Shown here piece by piece: positions 45,883 to 56,361 of a stretch of DNA of 64,000 bases. Numbering within the stretch: the stretch's first letter is position 1; each line of letters starts with the position of its first letter. The notes under the pieces were generated by a model. It had not been told where the DNA came from. It searched no databases and worked only from the letters and a program-made list of their open reading frames with translations. The DNA is from Bacteroidota bacterium (GTDB lineage: Bacteria > Bacteroidota > Bacteroidia > UKL13-3). Location: the NCBI GenBank assembly GCA_027487835.1, contig JAIYCU010000037.1:98712-162711 (forward strand), given 5' to 3'. Made by a program: the position numbers and the translations under genes.

Positions 45883-47283
45883 ATGAAGTACCTTTGTCTT
45901 TTAATTATTTATTTTCTTTGTCTAGGTCCATTTGCCTCGGGGCAATCAAAATTAATTTGCACCCTATATTTTGAAAATGGTGAAAGTGTGGTTTTGGTTA
46001 ATGAAAAAACTAAACTCTTAAATTCCTTTGTTAAGTTAGATACTACACGGCGCTATAACTTAGAAATTGTTGCTTATGCAAATCCAATAGGAAACGAGAA
46101 GGCAAATTTAAAATTGGCAGAGAATAGGGCTAATTCGGTTCAAACCGTAATATTAAAACGTTTGCCAAATGCCAGTTTAACTATAAAGCCTATAGGCGAG
46201 ATAGGTTCAACCAATACAGATTCATTGAGGTTTTATAGAAAAGTTGATGTGTTTAGAAGTCCATATGTTAAACCCAAACGTAATTTGGCAAAAGACGATA
46301 TACTAATTGGAGAAAGTATAGTTATAAGTGGAATTTTATTTGTGGGTGGAAGTTCTGAGTTACTATCAAGTTCTTATAAACCACTCGATTCCTTGGTGAG
46401 TGTTTTAAAAGCCAGAGGAGAATATGTAGTATCTCTGTTAGGACATTTAAATCCCTATGGTGATGATTGGTATAAGATAAAAGGAAATGAGAATTTTGAT
46501 GCAGTTGATAATCGAACGGGTTTGAAAAATTTATCATTGGCAAGGGCAAATGTAGTTATGGACTACCTAATTGCACAAGGTATTGAAAGCAATAGAGTTG
46601 CTTGTTTTGGACTCAAAGGCACACAACCCATTAATAAAGTAGAGGTTGGTTTGAACCGAAGAGTTGAAGTAGTTTTACGAAGGGTACTGATAAAAGATAA
46701 ATCGAGTGATTGGGAGCAAGTGATTGAGCGTTCGAATAAAGAAAAGGCTTTGGTTGAAAGTGCATTTAACATGAAGGCCATTGCGGCGCTTGATACTATT
46801 TATTTTCGTGATCAAGCCTTAAGAAATGAATTATCTTCTATTGATAGGAAGGCAGCTGATAGTGAAGAAAAGAGTAAAAAAATTTGGGAAGTGCTTGCTA
46901 AATCTGACGAAGAAAACCTTATAGTGGTGGAGGATTTACTCAATAAATATGGTTGGCTTGGGAGATCTAGCATTGGGTATAGAGGAGAGATAACACTTTT
47001 TTTGGTTGTGCAACATGCACCTTTGGCTAAACAAAAAAAGTATGTTGAATTAATGAAAGCCGCTGTGGCCAAAAATGAAGCAAGTGCCATTAACCTTGCA
47101 TATTTGGAGGATAGAATTTTAGTTAATGAAGGAAAGAAGCAAGTTTATGGCACGCAAGTAATTTTTAATAAAAGTACTGCTAAATATGAAGTGTTGCCTG
47201 TTATAGATGAACGTAGGTTAAATGAAAGAAGACTAAAGTTGGGGCTTCAGCCAATTGAGGATTATCTCAAGAGTTTTGATTGA
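45883..47283 (+). CDS. OmpA-family C-terminal-like domain protein
   Basis: YNLEIVAYANPIGNEKANLKLAENRANSV; LARANVVMDYLIAQGIESNRVACFGLKGTQPINKVEVGLNRRVEVVLR. Confidence 0.7.
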   Translation: MKYLCLLIIYFLCLGPFASGQSKLICTLYFENGESVVLVNEKTKLLNSFVKLDTTRRYNLEIVAYANPIGNEKANLKLAENRANSVQTVILKRLPNASLTIKPIGEIGSTNTDSLRFYRKVDVFRSPYVKPKRNLAKDDILIGESIVISGILFVGGSSELLSSSYKPLDSLVSVLKARGEYVVSLLGHLNPYGDDWYKIKGNENFDAVDNRTGLKNLSLARANVVMDYLIAQGIESNRVACFGLKGTQPINKVEVGLNRRVEVVLRRVLIKDKSSDWEQVIERSNKEKALVESAFNMKAIAALDTIYFRDQALRNELSSIDRKAADSEEKSKKIWEVLAKSDEENLIVVEDLLNKYGWLGRSSIGYRGEITLFLVVQHAPLAKQKKYVELMKAAVAKNEASAINLAYLEDRILVNEGKKQVYGTQVIFNKSTAKYEVLPVIDERRLNERRLKLGLQPIEDYLKSFD

Positions 47284-47298
47284 GAATATTTCAAATAA

Positions 47299-47997
47299 TT
47301 ACCTTTTGCTAACAGTAATTTGCTCAATTCGCTTCTCGTAATTCTTGCCTTCAAAAATTCTATTGATGTAAATTCCTGGTGTATGAATCATATCTGGATC
47401 TAAAGTGCCAGCAGGCACCAATTCTTCTACTTCGGCAATGGTAATTTTGCCAGCCATTGCCATTAATGGATTAAAATTTCTTGAAGTTGCTCTAAAAATT
47501 AAGTTCCCATGCGTATCTCCTTTCCATGCTTTTACAATTGCAAAATCGCTGTTAAACGCATGCTCAAGAAGATAGGTTTTGCCATTAAATTCACGGGACT
47601 CTTTTCCAATTGCAACTTCTGTTCCCACCCCTGCAGGCGTATAAATTGCGGGCATTCCATAACCTGCAGCCATGCACCTGGTAGCTAAAGTGCCTTGCGG
47701 AATTAATTCTACTTCCAATTCACCACTCAATAATTGACGCTCAAATTCAGCATTTTCACCTACATAAGAGGAAATCATTTTCTTTACCTGCTTGGTTTTT
47801 AGCATGAGTCCTATTCCAAAATCATCTACTCCTGCATTATTAGAAATACAAGTAAGGTTTTTAGTTCCTTTTTGAACCAAGGCGCTTATGCAGTTTTCTG
47901 GAATGCCACAAAGGCCAAATCCCCCAAGCATAATAACTGCTCCATCTTCTATATCATGTATGGCCTCTTGGGCATTCTTTACAACTTTATTTAGCAT
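47299..47997 (-). CDS. 3-oxoacid CoA-transferase subunit A
   Basis: [46 protein letters not shown]. Confidence 0.95.
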   Translation of the reverse strand: MLNKVVKNAQEAIHDIEDGAVIMLGGFGLCGIPENCISALVQKGTKNLTCISNNAGVDDFGIGLMLKTKQVKKMISSYVGENAEFERQLLSGELEVELIPQGTLATRCMAAGYGMPAIYTPAGVGTEVAIGKESREFNGKTYLLEHAFNSDFAIVKAWKGDTHGNLIFRATSRNFNPLMAMAGKITIAEVEELVPAGTLDPDMIHTPGIYINRIFEGKNYEKRIEQITVSKR

Positions 47998-48006
47998 ATT
48001 ACTTTA

Positions 48007-48288
48007 TTATGATTCTACAACCGCTGATAAATCTTTATCGCATAAGGCTGTACAAATATCTTGCATTTCGGTAAGTTCACCTGATTTTACAATTGCCTTT
48101 CCTTTAAAATGAACAAGCATTGCACATTGCTCCGCTTGTATGGCATCATGTCCACAAATTTCTATTAAACATTCAATTACCCAATCAAAAGTGTTAACGT
48201 CGTCGTTATACAAAACTACTTGATAACTTTCATCAACAGCTTCTAATAGGTCTACATCCTCTTGGGTTTTAGTAACTTCTTTTAGCAT
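48007..48288 (-). CDS. clpS: ATP-dependent Clp protease adaptor ClpS
   Basis: YQVVLYNDDVNTFDWVIECLIEICGHDAIQAEQCAMLVHFKGKAIVKSG. Confidence 0.93.
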   Translation of the reverse strand: MLKEVTKTQEDVDLLEAVDESYQVVLYNDDVNTFDWVIECLIEICGHDAIQAEQCAMLVHFKGKAIVKSGELTEMQDICTALCDKDLSAVVES

Positions 48289-48290
48289 GT

Positions 48291-48941
48291 TTATTTAATA
48301 CTTTCTATTTCTGGTTTTTTACTGAAAGAGAACCTTGTTTCCGTTCCAGCTTTTAACCGTTTTAAATTGCTTCTATGGGTGTAAATTACCAATAAGGCAA
48401 CAACACCACAAAAATAAATGAAAATGCTCTCATTTGCGCCATAAATAAGTCTTACTGCTAAAGGGCTCACAATACAGGCAATCATAGAACCTAAGGAGAT
48501 GTATTTTGAAATCCAAACAGTGAGTACAAAAACTACTGCACAGATAATTGCTATATACCAACTTATCCCTACTACCATACCAAGCAAAGTGGCAATGCCT
48601 TTGCCGCCTCTGAAGCCAGCGAAAACTGGGTACACATGTCCAATTACCGCTGTAATGCCAAATAGCATTTGGTAGTTTCTAAATTCTGATGTGCCAACTA
48701 TCAAGTCGTCTTGGAAAAATAAAAGTCCTGCCGAGGCCAAACCCTTTAAAAAATCTAAAAGGAGTACCAAAAAGCCAGCACGTTTTCCTAATACACGAAA
48801 GGTATTTGTGGCACCTGCATTTCCACTTCCATGTTCTCGTACATCAATTCCAAACATCAATTTGCCAATCCATAAGGCATTAGATATTGAACCTAATAAA
48901 TAGGCTAGGGTTAAACCGATTGCTAAATAACTTACTTCCAT
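48291..48941 (-). CDS. plsY: Glycerol-3-phosphate acyltransferase PlsY
   Basis: AYLLGSISNALWIGK; HGSGNAGATNTFRVLGKRAG; GHVYPVFAGFRGGKGIATLLG. Confidence 0.96.
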   Translation of the reverse strand: MEVSYLAIGLTLAYLLGSISNALWIGKLMFGIDVREHGSGNAGATNTFRVLGKRAGFLVLLLDFLKGLASAGLLFFQDDLIVGTSEFRNYQMLFGITAVIGHVYPVFAGFRGGKGIATLLGMVVGISWYIAIICAVVFVLTVWISKYISLGSMIACIVSPLAVRLIYGANESIFIYFCGVVALLVIYTHRSNLKRLKAGTETRFSFSKKPEIESIK

Positions 48942-48943
48942 GC

Positions 48944-51900
48944 TTATTTTTTTAATGCTTTTACAAATTTATTTCTATCTGAAATGTTCGCCTGTCTTAG
49001 GTCGTAATCATCGGCCTGTTTCGCAACCTTATCAATATTGTTTTTAAAAACTTCGTTGAAAACCTTGTCAGAACTAATGACAGCCATGATGCCTTTTTGG
49101 TACCTAAAATAATACCAAGATCCTGTATTAATATACAAGATAAATTCATCGCCTCCTCTTGTTCTTTTTATTTGAAGGTTTGCCTTTATTTTTCGTTCCA
49201 CCAAAGTTTTTTCAATGCTTCTTAAGCCTAAATCTCCTACATTATTAAAGGTTCTGGTAAATTGATTCCAAGCCAAAGGAACATCTGTGAAAAAGAAAGT
49301 TTTTTCTAAATCAACCATGTTCTTGCTGTTTAATTCATCACTTGCTTCTTCAGATAAACGTTTAAATACTTTGTCATCTACCAGTTCTGGAATACTAATG
49401 TTTACCACACGTTTATCGTAGTAGTCTATACCTGCGCCAGAAGTTTGTTCAATGATAGAATCGGTCATCATCTTAAGTGCTTGGGGAGGAATGATTAGGT
49501 TAATTAACATGCTTAATTTCATACCATAGCTCGTATCTGTGATGCCGTAAGTGCAGTATCCAGCGCTTGTCACATTAAATCCTTTGGTATTAAACCCAAG
49601 GTTAAATTTACCCTCGCCATAAATGAGCTTTTTACTTTCACTCATCACCATAAAGTTTCCTCTTTTTTCATTTCCGAAAACTTTGCCGTAGGGTCCAACC
49701 CTAAATTCATCCATTTTTTCGAAATAGGTAAAGGTGCCTTCGCATTTCATAAGTTCTAAATCAGTAGAGTTTCTTTTTCTGGAAAATAATGCAGCATATA
49801 CATGGGTGGAATCATTAGAAACATAGAATCCATTGGTGAGTGCCTGCTTATTCAAATTGGTTAAGGTAGTGGGCACATCAATATGCACAGAATCTGGATT
49901 AATGGTGGCTGCGGCCTTGAACCAATCTGTTTTAGGCGTAAATTGCTCGTGAATACCTTTGAAAAATCCGTTGTATTCTAAATTTTTATCATAGGAATGC
50001 AAAATTGCTTTACCTCTAAAACCAATTTTGGGTCCAACCATAAAATTGATGGAATCAGGAATTAGCGTTTTGCCTTCCAAAAATTTCTTTTCAACTACAT
50101 ATATTTCATCCAAGTAAAATTGTTGTGGTTTCTTTTTACTATCCAGATAGGTGTAGGTCCCTGCTCCAGTGCAATTGGTTCGGCCATTAATCTTAATTGA
50201 AACTTTTTCTATATCATGGTATTGGTTAACCGTGTCAGCTTTTATTTTAGCATTAAGTAATAAATCCATTTCAGCATTTTCCCTTACAACGGCGTTTCCA
50301 CTATCAGGAAAAACTTTACTATCTGCAATATTGATATAAGGAATTTTACCAATACGCATAACATAGTCGTCTAAGGTCATGAATACAGAACCTGCCGCAT
50401 ATTTTAGGCTATCCTGTGAAGGCCTATTGCTTATCAAATAAGAAGCAGCATCAATTTGCTTGGGATTAACGGGGCCTTTAAACTCCAGTGTTTTAGGCTC
50501 AATTTCCCAGCGAAGTTTCTCAAAGGCACCTGAATAATTATTAAGAATAAAAGTATTATTTATACCAGGGAAATTTTTATAGGTAAACTCGCCAAACTTC
50601 TTGCCCAAATGAACATATGCTTTTACTTTACCTGTTTCAAAAGCAACTTTAGTAGTATCTTTTGGGTGCATTTGTTTAAAAGTAGCGTCATCCGAGAAAA
50701 CTTCATCTTGTTTGAAATTAAAGAGCGAATTACCTGAGATTAGCTTTCCTCCTTCGATGTCCATTAAGCCTTTTGCATTCATAGCTTTTGGTGTTAGGAT
50801 AAGCGTTCCGTATAGTTTTGCTCCCTCGTAAGCTATTTTCATCGCCTCACCTTTATTGCTGATAAACATCGTATCCTGATAAGGAATCCAATGGGTGTAA
50901 ACATCTGGTGATTTGATTACGGTTGGGAATAGAGAGGTTCTATCATTTTCGAACATATAGCTATTAGAATTCACAGAATCAAGCATGAATTCGAAGCGGT
51001 GCGAGCTTGTTCTTGAAGATAGATAGGAAAGAGTTCCGTCTCCAATGAGCCCATCATTACTTAACCTGATATCAGTATTTGCAAAGCCCTTTCCACCATA
51101 TAAGGTATATTTTGTTGATTCATCAAATGGAATATAGAATCCAAGTGATTTATCTGGCTGCATACTTATAGCCTGGCGCATTTCTGGTAATATACCGCCT
51201 GAAACAAAGTTGCCAGCTAGGGCAAGTGTATATAGATTCAGGTCGGCCAAACTATCCAAGGTAAATGGGTCGGCTTCAAAATAGAATCTTTCTCTATCAT
51301 AGGAACCTTTCATAGTAGTGGGGTAATCATAGAATACTTTTGAACCTATTTCTGAAGTAAATACAGGATATTTTGGATAGCGTCTTCTGCCACTTTTATT
51401 GTAGGGGTAGTCTATTTCTAGTGTACCATAAATATTTTGAATTACACTTTTCAGGTGCATTTGCATGCCAACCGAATCGTCATAATAAAGAAATTTTAGC
51501 GAGTCAACATTGTTCAATCTAATCTTAAAAGAGTTGTAATCGAAGGCAAAATTATTTCCATAGAAATCTGCCATACCTGCCCTCAATTTGCCACTAAAAT
51601 CCATATTTCTATTCTTCTTGATGGTAACAACTTGGTCTCTTGGGAGGATGTAAACATTTTGGGAGTCACTAAAGTAAAATTTAGGAACACCCTGCACTAC
51701 TAAATCAAAATTTATGAGTGAAATATGCGCATTTGGGATTGCACTAATGGTTGAATTAAATGAAATAGCATCATAATCTGTTTTGCCATTATGTGCATTC
51801 ACATAGTCAATTAATTTGCGCTTAACATACACCATGTTTTTAGCTGCATCAAAATTTATAAAACCTTTGTCATTTAAATCAATCATTTGAATTCGGATAT

Positions 51901-53323
51901 CGGATACATTACTTTTGAATATTTTGGCATACGACTCAATATGAAAGCTGTTTACTTTATTGTCTTCACAGTATTTCTTTATCCTTTGCAGGGGGTTATA
52001 GGATAGAACACCTCCAATTTTTTCGTAAATGATATCTCTAAAATAATTATTAGATTGGAAGCGCGCTGATGCATCACCAGCAAGGTTGTCAAGTTCAATT
52101 TTAGGACTATTTAGGTCCCATCTAATTTCGTCTACAAAGAATTCTATGTTATGGTAATTATCCATAAAAGGGGCAGATGAAATACCCATCTTACTATCTC
52201 TGTAAAGTGATACTTTATCTTTATCGATTAAATAGGTAAAAGATAGTTGGGGATGGTAGATTGAATCTTTATCTAGGAATAAAGTAATCTCAGCTTTTTC
52301 CACTGAGATTTTATTATCGCGCACAAAGAACTCAGGCGATTGCACCCTAAGGAAAGGCTTATTTTTAAAGCTAAACCAAAGTTCTGCCTTTTGTTCTGAA
52401 TTGCCTTTGCCAATAACCAAGGCACCGCGCATGCCAAAACCACCTCTAAATTTTGCTTTGCCATAACTAGCACCCGTGAAGGTAGCAAAATAGCCTTCAA
52501 ACTGCGGATAAATAGATTTGTCACCCATAGATTTTCCCATAGGTTTATCTTTTACTTGGCCCAACATTGGTTTAGCCGAAAGTTCCAAATTATAAAAGTT
52601 ACTAGAGTCGGCTACCAACTCCCCATCATTAAGGTCAATTTTATAATTTTTTATAAGTGCATATACTTTGTTTGAATCTAGACCCACACGTGTCCAGTCG
52701 ATTCGGCCACCTTTACCCACCCACAAGTTTTTACTTGGATAAAATTTTCCGGAAGTGTTATATAGCTCGAAGGTATCGCCAGGTGTGTAACAAAATAGGT
52801 TTAAGTTTTTAAATAGGAACAGCGGTTCTTTTTCAATGATTAATTCTGCATTTGCGGTAGAGCTAACCCATGTAAACCCCCCCATTTGAAGTAATTTATT
52901 TTCTGCAAAAACATTTTTAGATACTAATAAAAATTTTTGGAAATCGTCTTTTGATTTAGCTAAGGCGGCAGAAAGAGTTTTGTGCCAACCATCAAATTTT
53001 CCTAAAAATTCATTGCTAACAAGCGAATTGATGGTAATAAGATAGTTTTCAAAATCGGGTTGTATTTGACAGTTTGCATTTAGCATTTCATTGCTAAGTC
53101 TGATGATTTGATTTTTTTGTGCACCACTAAACTTGCCACTTCTGTAATAGCCACTAAATTCTTCTCCTAAATCTTTTATTTCTCTTTTGCCAGAACTAGC
53201 AACAAATGCTTCAAATTCTTCTATAAAAACATTTTGCTCAAAGGAAAAACTGCTTGGTCTTTGTGCAATGCTGAATTGCCAAAGAAGAAGTAAAGGAAAT
53301 AAGAGAACGACTGCTTTTTTCAT
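48944..53323 (-). CDS. Large (1459 aa) exported protein of unknown function
   Basis: Signal peptide MKKAVVLLFPLLLLWQFSIAQ; no domain recognised. Confidence 0.85.
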   Translation of the reverse strand: MKKAVVLLFPLLLLWQFSIAQRPSSFSFEQNVFIEEFEAFVASSGKREIKDLGEEFSGYYRSGKFSGAQKNQIIRLSNEMLNANCQIQPDFENYLITINSLVSNEFLGKFDGWHKTLSAALAKSKDDFQKFLLVSKNVFAENKLLQMGGFTWVSSTANAELIIEKEPLFLFKNLNLFCYTPGDTFELYNTSGKFYPSKNLWVGKGGRIDWTRVGLDSNKVYALIKNYKIDLNDGELVADSSNFYNLELSAKPMLGQVKDKPMGKSMGDKSIYPQFEGYFATFTGASYGKAKFRGGFGMRGALVIGKGNSEQKAELWFSFKNKPFLRVQSPEFFVRDNKISVEKAEITLFLDKDSIYHPQLSFTYLIDKDKVSLYRDSKMGISSAPFMDNYHNIEFFVDEIRWDLNSPKIELDNLAGDASARFQSNNYFRDIIYEKIGGVLSYNPLQRIKKYCEDNKVNSFHIESYAKIFKSNVSDIRIQMIDLNDKGFINFDAAKNMVYVKRKLIDYVNAHNGKTDYDAISFNSTISAIPNAHISLINFDLVVQGVPKFYFSDSQNVYILPRDQVVTIKKNRNMDFSGKLRAGMADFYGNNFAFDYNSFKIRLNNVDSLKFLYYDDSVGMQMHLKSVIQNIYGTLEIDYPYNKSGRRRYPKYPVFTSEIGSKVFYDYPTTMKGSYDRERFYFEADPFTLDSLADLNLYTLALAGNFVSGGILPEMRQAISMQPDKSLGFYIPFDESTKYTLYGGKGFANTDIRLSNDGLIGDGTLSYLSSRTSSHRFEFMLDSVNSNSYMFENDRTSLFPTVIKSPDVYTHWIPYQDTMFISNKGEAMKIAYEGAKLYGTLILTPKAMNAKGLMDIEGGKLISGNSLFNFKQDEVFSDDATFKQMHPKDTTKVAFETGKVKAYVHLGKKFGEFTYKNFPGINNTFILNNYSGAFEKLRWEIEPKTLEFKGPVNPKQIDAASYLISNRPSQDSLKYAAGSVFMTLDDYVMRIGKIPYINIADSKVFPDSGNAVVRENAEMDLLLNAKIKADTVNQYHDIEKVSIKINGRTNCTGAGTYTYLDSKKKPQQFYLDEIYVVEKKFLEGKTLIPDSINFMVGPKIGFRGKAILHSYDKNLEYNGFFKGIHEQFTPKTDWFKAAATINPDSVHIDVPTTLTNLNKQALTNGFYVSNDSTHVYAALFSRKRNSTDLELMKCEGTFTYFEKMDEFRVGPYGKVFGNEKRGNFMVMSESKKLIYGEGKFNLGFNTKGFNVTSAGYCTYGITDTSYGMKLSMLINLIIPPQALKMMTDSIIEQTSGAGIDYYDKRVVNISIPELVDDKVFKRLSEEASDELNSKNMVDLEKTFFFTDVPLAWNQFTRTFNNVGDLGLRSIEKTLVERKIKANLQIKRTRGGDEFILYINTGSWYYFRYQKGIMAVISSDKVFNEVFKNNIDKVAKQADDYDLRQANISDRNKFVKALKK

Positions 53324-53368
53324 AATTATTAGGTATCCCTTTTCAAACGTGTTTTGGTTCGAAAAATT

Positions 53369-54133
53369 CTAAGGCATTGCTTTGATAATATCAACAAAAC
53401 TTCTGCTTTGTAAGGCTGCTCCACCCACTAATGCACCGTCAATGTCTGGGGCAGCAAATAATTCTGCAGCGTTCTCTGCTTTTACGCTTCCTCCATATTG
53501 AATGGTAATTTGTGCGGCAAGCTCATTGCCATATTTAGCACTTATAAGTCCTCTAATAAATGCATGAACTTCTTGTGCTTGAGCGGTACTTGCTGTTTTG
53601 CCTGTGCCAATGGCCCATACTGGCTCGTAAGCAATCACAACTTGTTTCATTTGATTGTCATCTAAATGAAATAAGCCGTCTTTAATTTGTGTTTCTAAAA
53701 TAGAAAAATGACTATTAGATTCGCGTTCTTCAAGGGTTTCGCCACAACAGTAAATTGGGTTCAAACCGGAACCCAACACTGCATTTACTTTTTGTGCTAA
53801 CCAATCATTATGCTCTCCAAAATATTGTCTGCGCTCACTATGGCCGATAATAACATAAGTTGCACCAATACTTTTTAGCATTTCTGTGCTAATTTCCCCT
53901 GTATAGGCTCCACTCGCATGATTGCTGCAGTTTTGTGCGCCTGAGCTTACATTTTGTGTGTCAGAAATTAATTTTGAAATAGCAGCAATATGCGTAAAAG
54001 GTGGAATTAAAACTACATGGGCACCTCCTTGGTATTCATCTTTAACCATGTTAACCACTTCAGAAGCAAGTGCTAAGCCTTCTTCAAAGTTCTTGTTCAT
54101 TTTCCAGTTACCAGCAATAATCTTCTTTCTCAT
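53369..54133 (-). CDS. tpiA: Triosephosphate isomerase
   Basis: KKIIAGNWKMNKN; IIGHSERRQYFGE; AYEPVWAIGTGKTA; QYGGSVK; GALVGGAALQ. Confidence 0.98.
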   Translation of the reverse strand: MRKKIIAGNWKMNKNFEEGLALASEVVNMVKDEYQGGAHVVLIPPFTHIAAISKLISDTQNVSSGAQNCSNHASGAYTGEISTEMLKSIGATYVIIGHSERRQYFGEHNDWLAQKVNAVLGSGLNPIYCCGETLEERESNSHFSILETQIKDGLFHLDDNQMKQVVIAYEPVWAIGTGKTASTAQAQEVHAFIRGLISAKYGNELAAQITIQYGGSVKAENAAELFAAPDIDGALVGGAALQSRSFVDIIKAMP

Positions 54134-54144
54134 AATTCTATGTA

Positions 54145-55374
54145 TTAGTTATTAGTATTTACTGGGGTTTCCCAGAATCTATATTTTTTACTTTGGTCAA
54201 AAATTTCTTTGAAAATAGCTTTATCAAGTTCAGAAAATTCAACATTTCTGCGCTTGCACATGGCTTCTGCGGTTTTATAAAATTTTGAAAGCGTGAAGGT
54301 ATCAAAACCTTGCGCCCCGCCCCAGCTAAAACTAGGAATAAAATTCCTAGGAAAGCCTGCCCCAAAAATATTTGCGCCTACACCCACCACAGTCCCAGTA
54401 TTAAACATAGTATTGATGCCGCATTTGGCATGGTCTGCCATCATAAGACCACAAAATGTCAAACCGGTTTTTTCAAACTTTTCAGTTTTATAGCTCCAAA
54501 GTTTTACTTCATCATAGGTGTTTTTAAGGTTAGAATTATTTGTATCAGCACCCATATTTACCCATTCTCCAATTACCGCATTCCCAACAAAACCATCATG
54601 GCCTTTGTTGCTGTAAGCATAAAATATAACATTATTTACTTCTCCGCCAACTTTACAATGTGGTCCTAAGGTTGTGGCCCCGTATATTTTTGCATCCATT
54701 TTTAACCCAGCTTCTTCGCACATGGCAAAAGGGCCTCTAATTTTGCATCCTTCCATTACCTCCGCATTTTTACCAATATAAATCGGTCCAGTACTTGCGT
54801 TTAAGATTGAAAATTGCACTTTGGCCCCTTCTTCAATGAAAATGTTATCAGGTGCAACAAATTGGTTTCCAGCAGGTATAGGTTGGGATTTTCTGCCTTT
54901 TGTTAAGAGTTCAAAATCTGACTGAATAGCGTCTGCATTTTTTGAAAATAAATCGTAGGTGAAATTTATTTGCAGGATGTTTTTTGATTCAATTTCTTGA
55001 CAATTATAAGCTTCCAGGCTAGATTCATCAAAGGCTTCAATTTGATTGGGGTCAAGCATTACAGCCACTATTTGATTATTCCAACTGAGGGCATCTCCAG
55101 GATTTTTGAGTTTAGCAATTTCAGCAGTTAAACTGGGGGTAGGGCAAATGCTGCCATTTATTAGGATGCTTCTTACAAAAAGATTCCCATAAAATTTTTC
55201 GCTTAGGTAGTTTTGGGTTAAATAGCCAATTGAACTACTATTTAAATACTTTCCCCACTTTTCATTTATGGTTAAAATGCCAATTCGGAGGTTTCCGACT
55301 GGGCGTGTAAAGGTAAAAGGCAAAAGATTTTGTCTTTGTTCCTTTGGGTCAAACAGCAAATAATTTGTGTGCAT
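54145..55374 (-). CDS. GlmU-family putative sugar nucleotidyltransferase
   Basis: FTFTRPVGNLRIGILTINEKW; left-handed beta-helix segment; ADHAKCGINTMFNTGTVVGVGANIFGAGFPRNFIPSFSWGG. Confidence 0.88.
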   Translation of the reverse strand: MHTNYLLFDPKEQRQNLLPFTFTRPVGNLRIGILTINEKWGKYLNSSSIGYLTQNYLSEKFYGNLFVRSILINGSICPTPSLTAEIAKLKNPGDALSWNNQIVAVMLDPNQIEAFDESSLEAYNCQEIESKNILQINFTYDLFSKNADAIQSDFELLTKGRKSQPIPAGNQFVAPDNIFIEEGAKVQFSILNASTGPIYIGKNAEVMEGCKIRGPFAMCEEAGLKMDAKIYGATTLGPHCKVGGEVNNVIFYAYSNKGHDGFVGNAVIGEWVNMGADTNNSNLKNTYDEVKLWSYKTEKFEKTGLTFCGLMMADHAKCGINTMFNTGTVVGVGANIFGAGFPRNFIPSFSWGGAQGFDTFTLSKFYKTAEAMCKRRNVEFSELDKAIFKEIFDQSKKYRFWETPVNTNN

Positions 55375-55423
55375 GCCTTATTTTAGATTAATATCTACTT
55401 GGCTGCAAAATACGCCGACTATG

Positions 55424-55457
55424 CCTAAAAAAAAAGCCTCCCAAACGGAAGGCTTTT
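55424..55457 (-). terminator. Rho-independent terminator for rpmE2 (minus strand)
   Basis: AAAAGCCT...AGGCTTTT with T-run on minus strand. Confidence 0.75.
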
Positions 55458-55473
55458 CGTAAAATAGAATATT

Positions 55474-55722
55474 TTATTTCTTTGCGTAACGCTTTTTGAA
55501 TTTATCAATACGTCCAGCTGTGTCAATGAACATATTTTGTCCAGTGAAGAATGGGTGAGATTTATGAGTAATCTCTAATTTAAATAGAGGATAATCATTT
55601 CCGTCTTCCCACTTAATTGTCTCTTTAGTGTCAACGGTGCTCTTAGTCATAAACATGTAATCATTAGACATGTCTTTGAAAATGACTGTTCTATAGTTTT
55701 TTGGGTGAATTCCTTCTTTCAT
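55474..55722 (-). CDS. rpmE2: 50S ribosomal protein L31 type B
   Basis: [36 protein letters not shown]...[20 protein letters not shown]. Confidence 0.96.
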   Translation of the reverse strand: MKEGIHPKNYRTVIFKDMSNDYMFMTKSTVDTKETIKWEDGNDYPLFKLEITHKSHPFFTGQNMFIDTAGRIDKFKKRYAKK

Positions 55723-55866
55723 TTTTTCAACAATTTTGGGAGGGCAAAAGTATCAAATATTTTTCAATATCAAAATTTATCAACAAATTTTTTTTATCTG
55801 TCGTTAAAACTTGCTGCAAACTTTTTGCAATAGGGCAAATAAGGTAAATTGCAGCACATTATAATT

Positions 55867-56361
55867 ATGAGAACTAAAATTGTAGATGCCGTTCAGGTAA
55901 AAAAGATCATTCGTAGAATGGCTTATCAGATTTTCGAACGAAATTTTGATGGGAAGGAGCTCGTTTTTGCTGCTATTTCTGGTCAAGGAAAAGAAGTAGC
56001 TAGGCAACTTGCAGAAGAGCTTTCGGCCATTAGCAAAATTAAAGTGCATTTATTAGAGGTTGAAATAGACAAATTGAATCCTTTGCCATCGGAGGTAATT
56101 CTTACACCTACTTCTAAGCTTTTAGGTAAAACAATTATTTTAGTTGATGATGTGCTCAATACAGGAAGAACATTAATTTATGCCATGTCGCCTTTTTTGG
56201 TTCAGCAAGTAAAATCTATTCAGGTTGCTGTTTTAGTAGATCGTAACCATCCAAGTTACCCCGTGAATGCAGATTTTAAGGGAATTTCATTGCAAACCAC
56301 TTTACAAGAACATGTCTCAGTTGAAATAGAGAAAAAGAAAATAAACATCTATTTGGCCTAA
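55867..56361 (+). CDS. Phosphoribosyltransferase (PyrR-like)
   Basis: ILVDDVLNTGRTLIYAM PRPP loop; ELVFAAISGQGKEVARQLAEEL. Confidence 0.9.
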   Translation: MRTKIVDAVQVKKIIRRMAYQIFERNFDGKELVFAAISGQGKEVARQLAEELSAISKIKVHLLEVEIDKLNPLPSEVILTPTSKLLGKTIILVDDVLNTGRTLIYAMSPFLVQQVKSIQVAVLVDRNHPSYPVNADFKGISLQTTLQEHVSVEIEKKKINIYLA

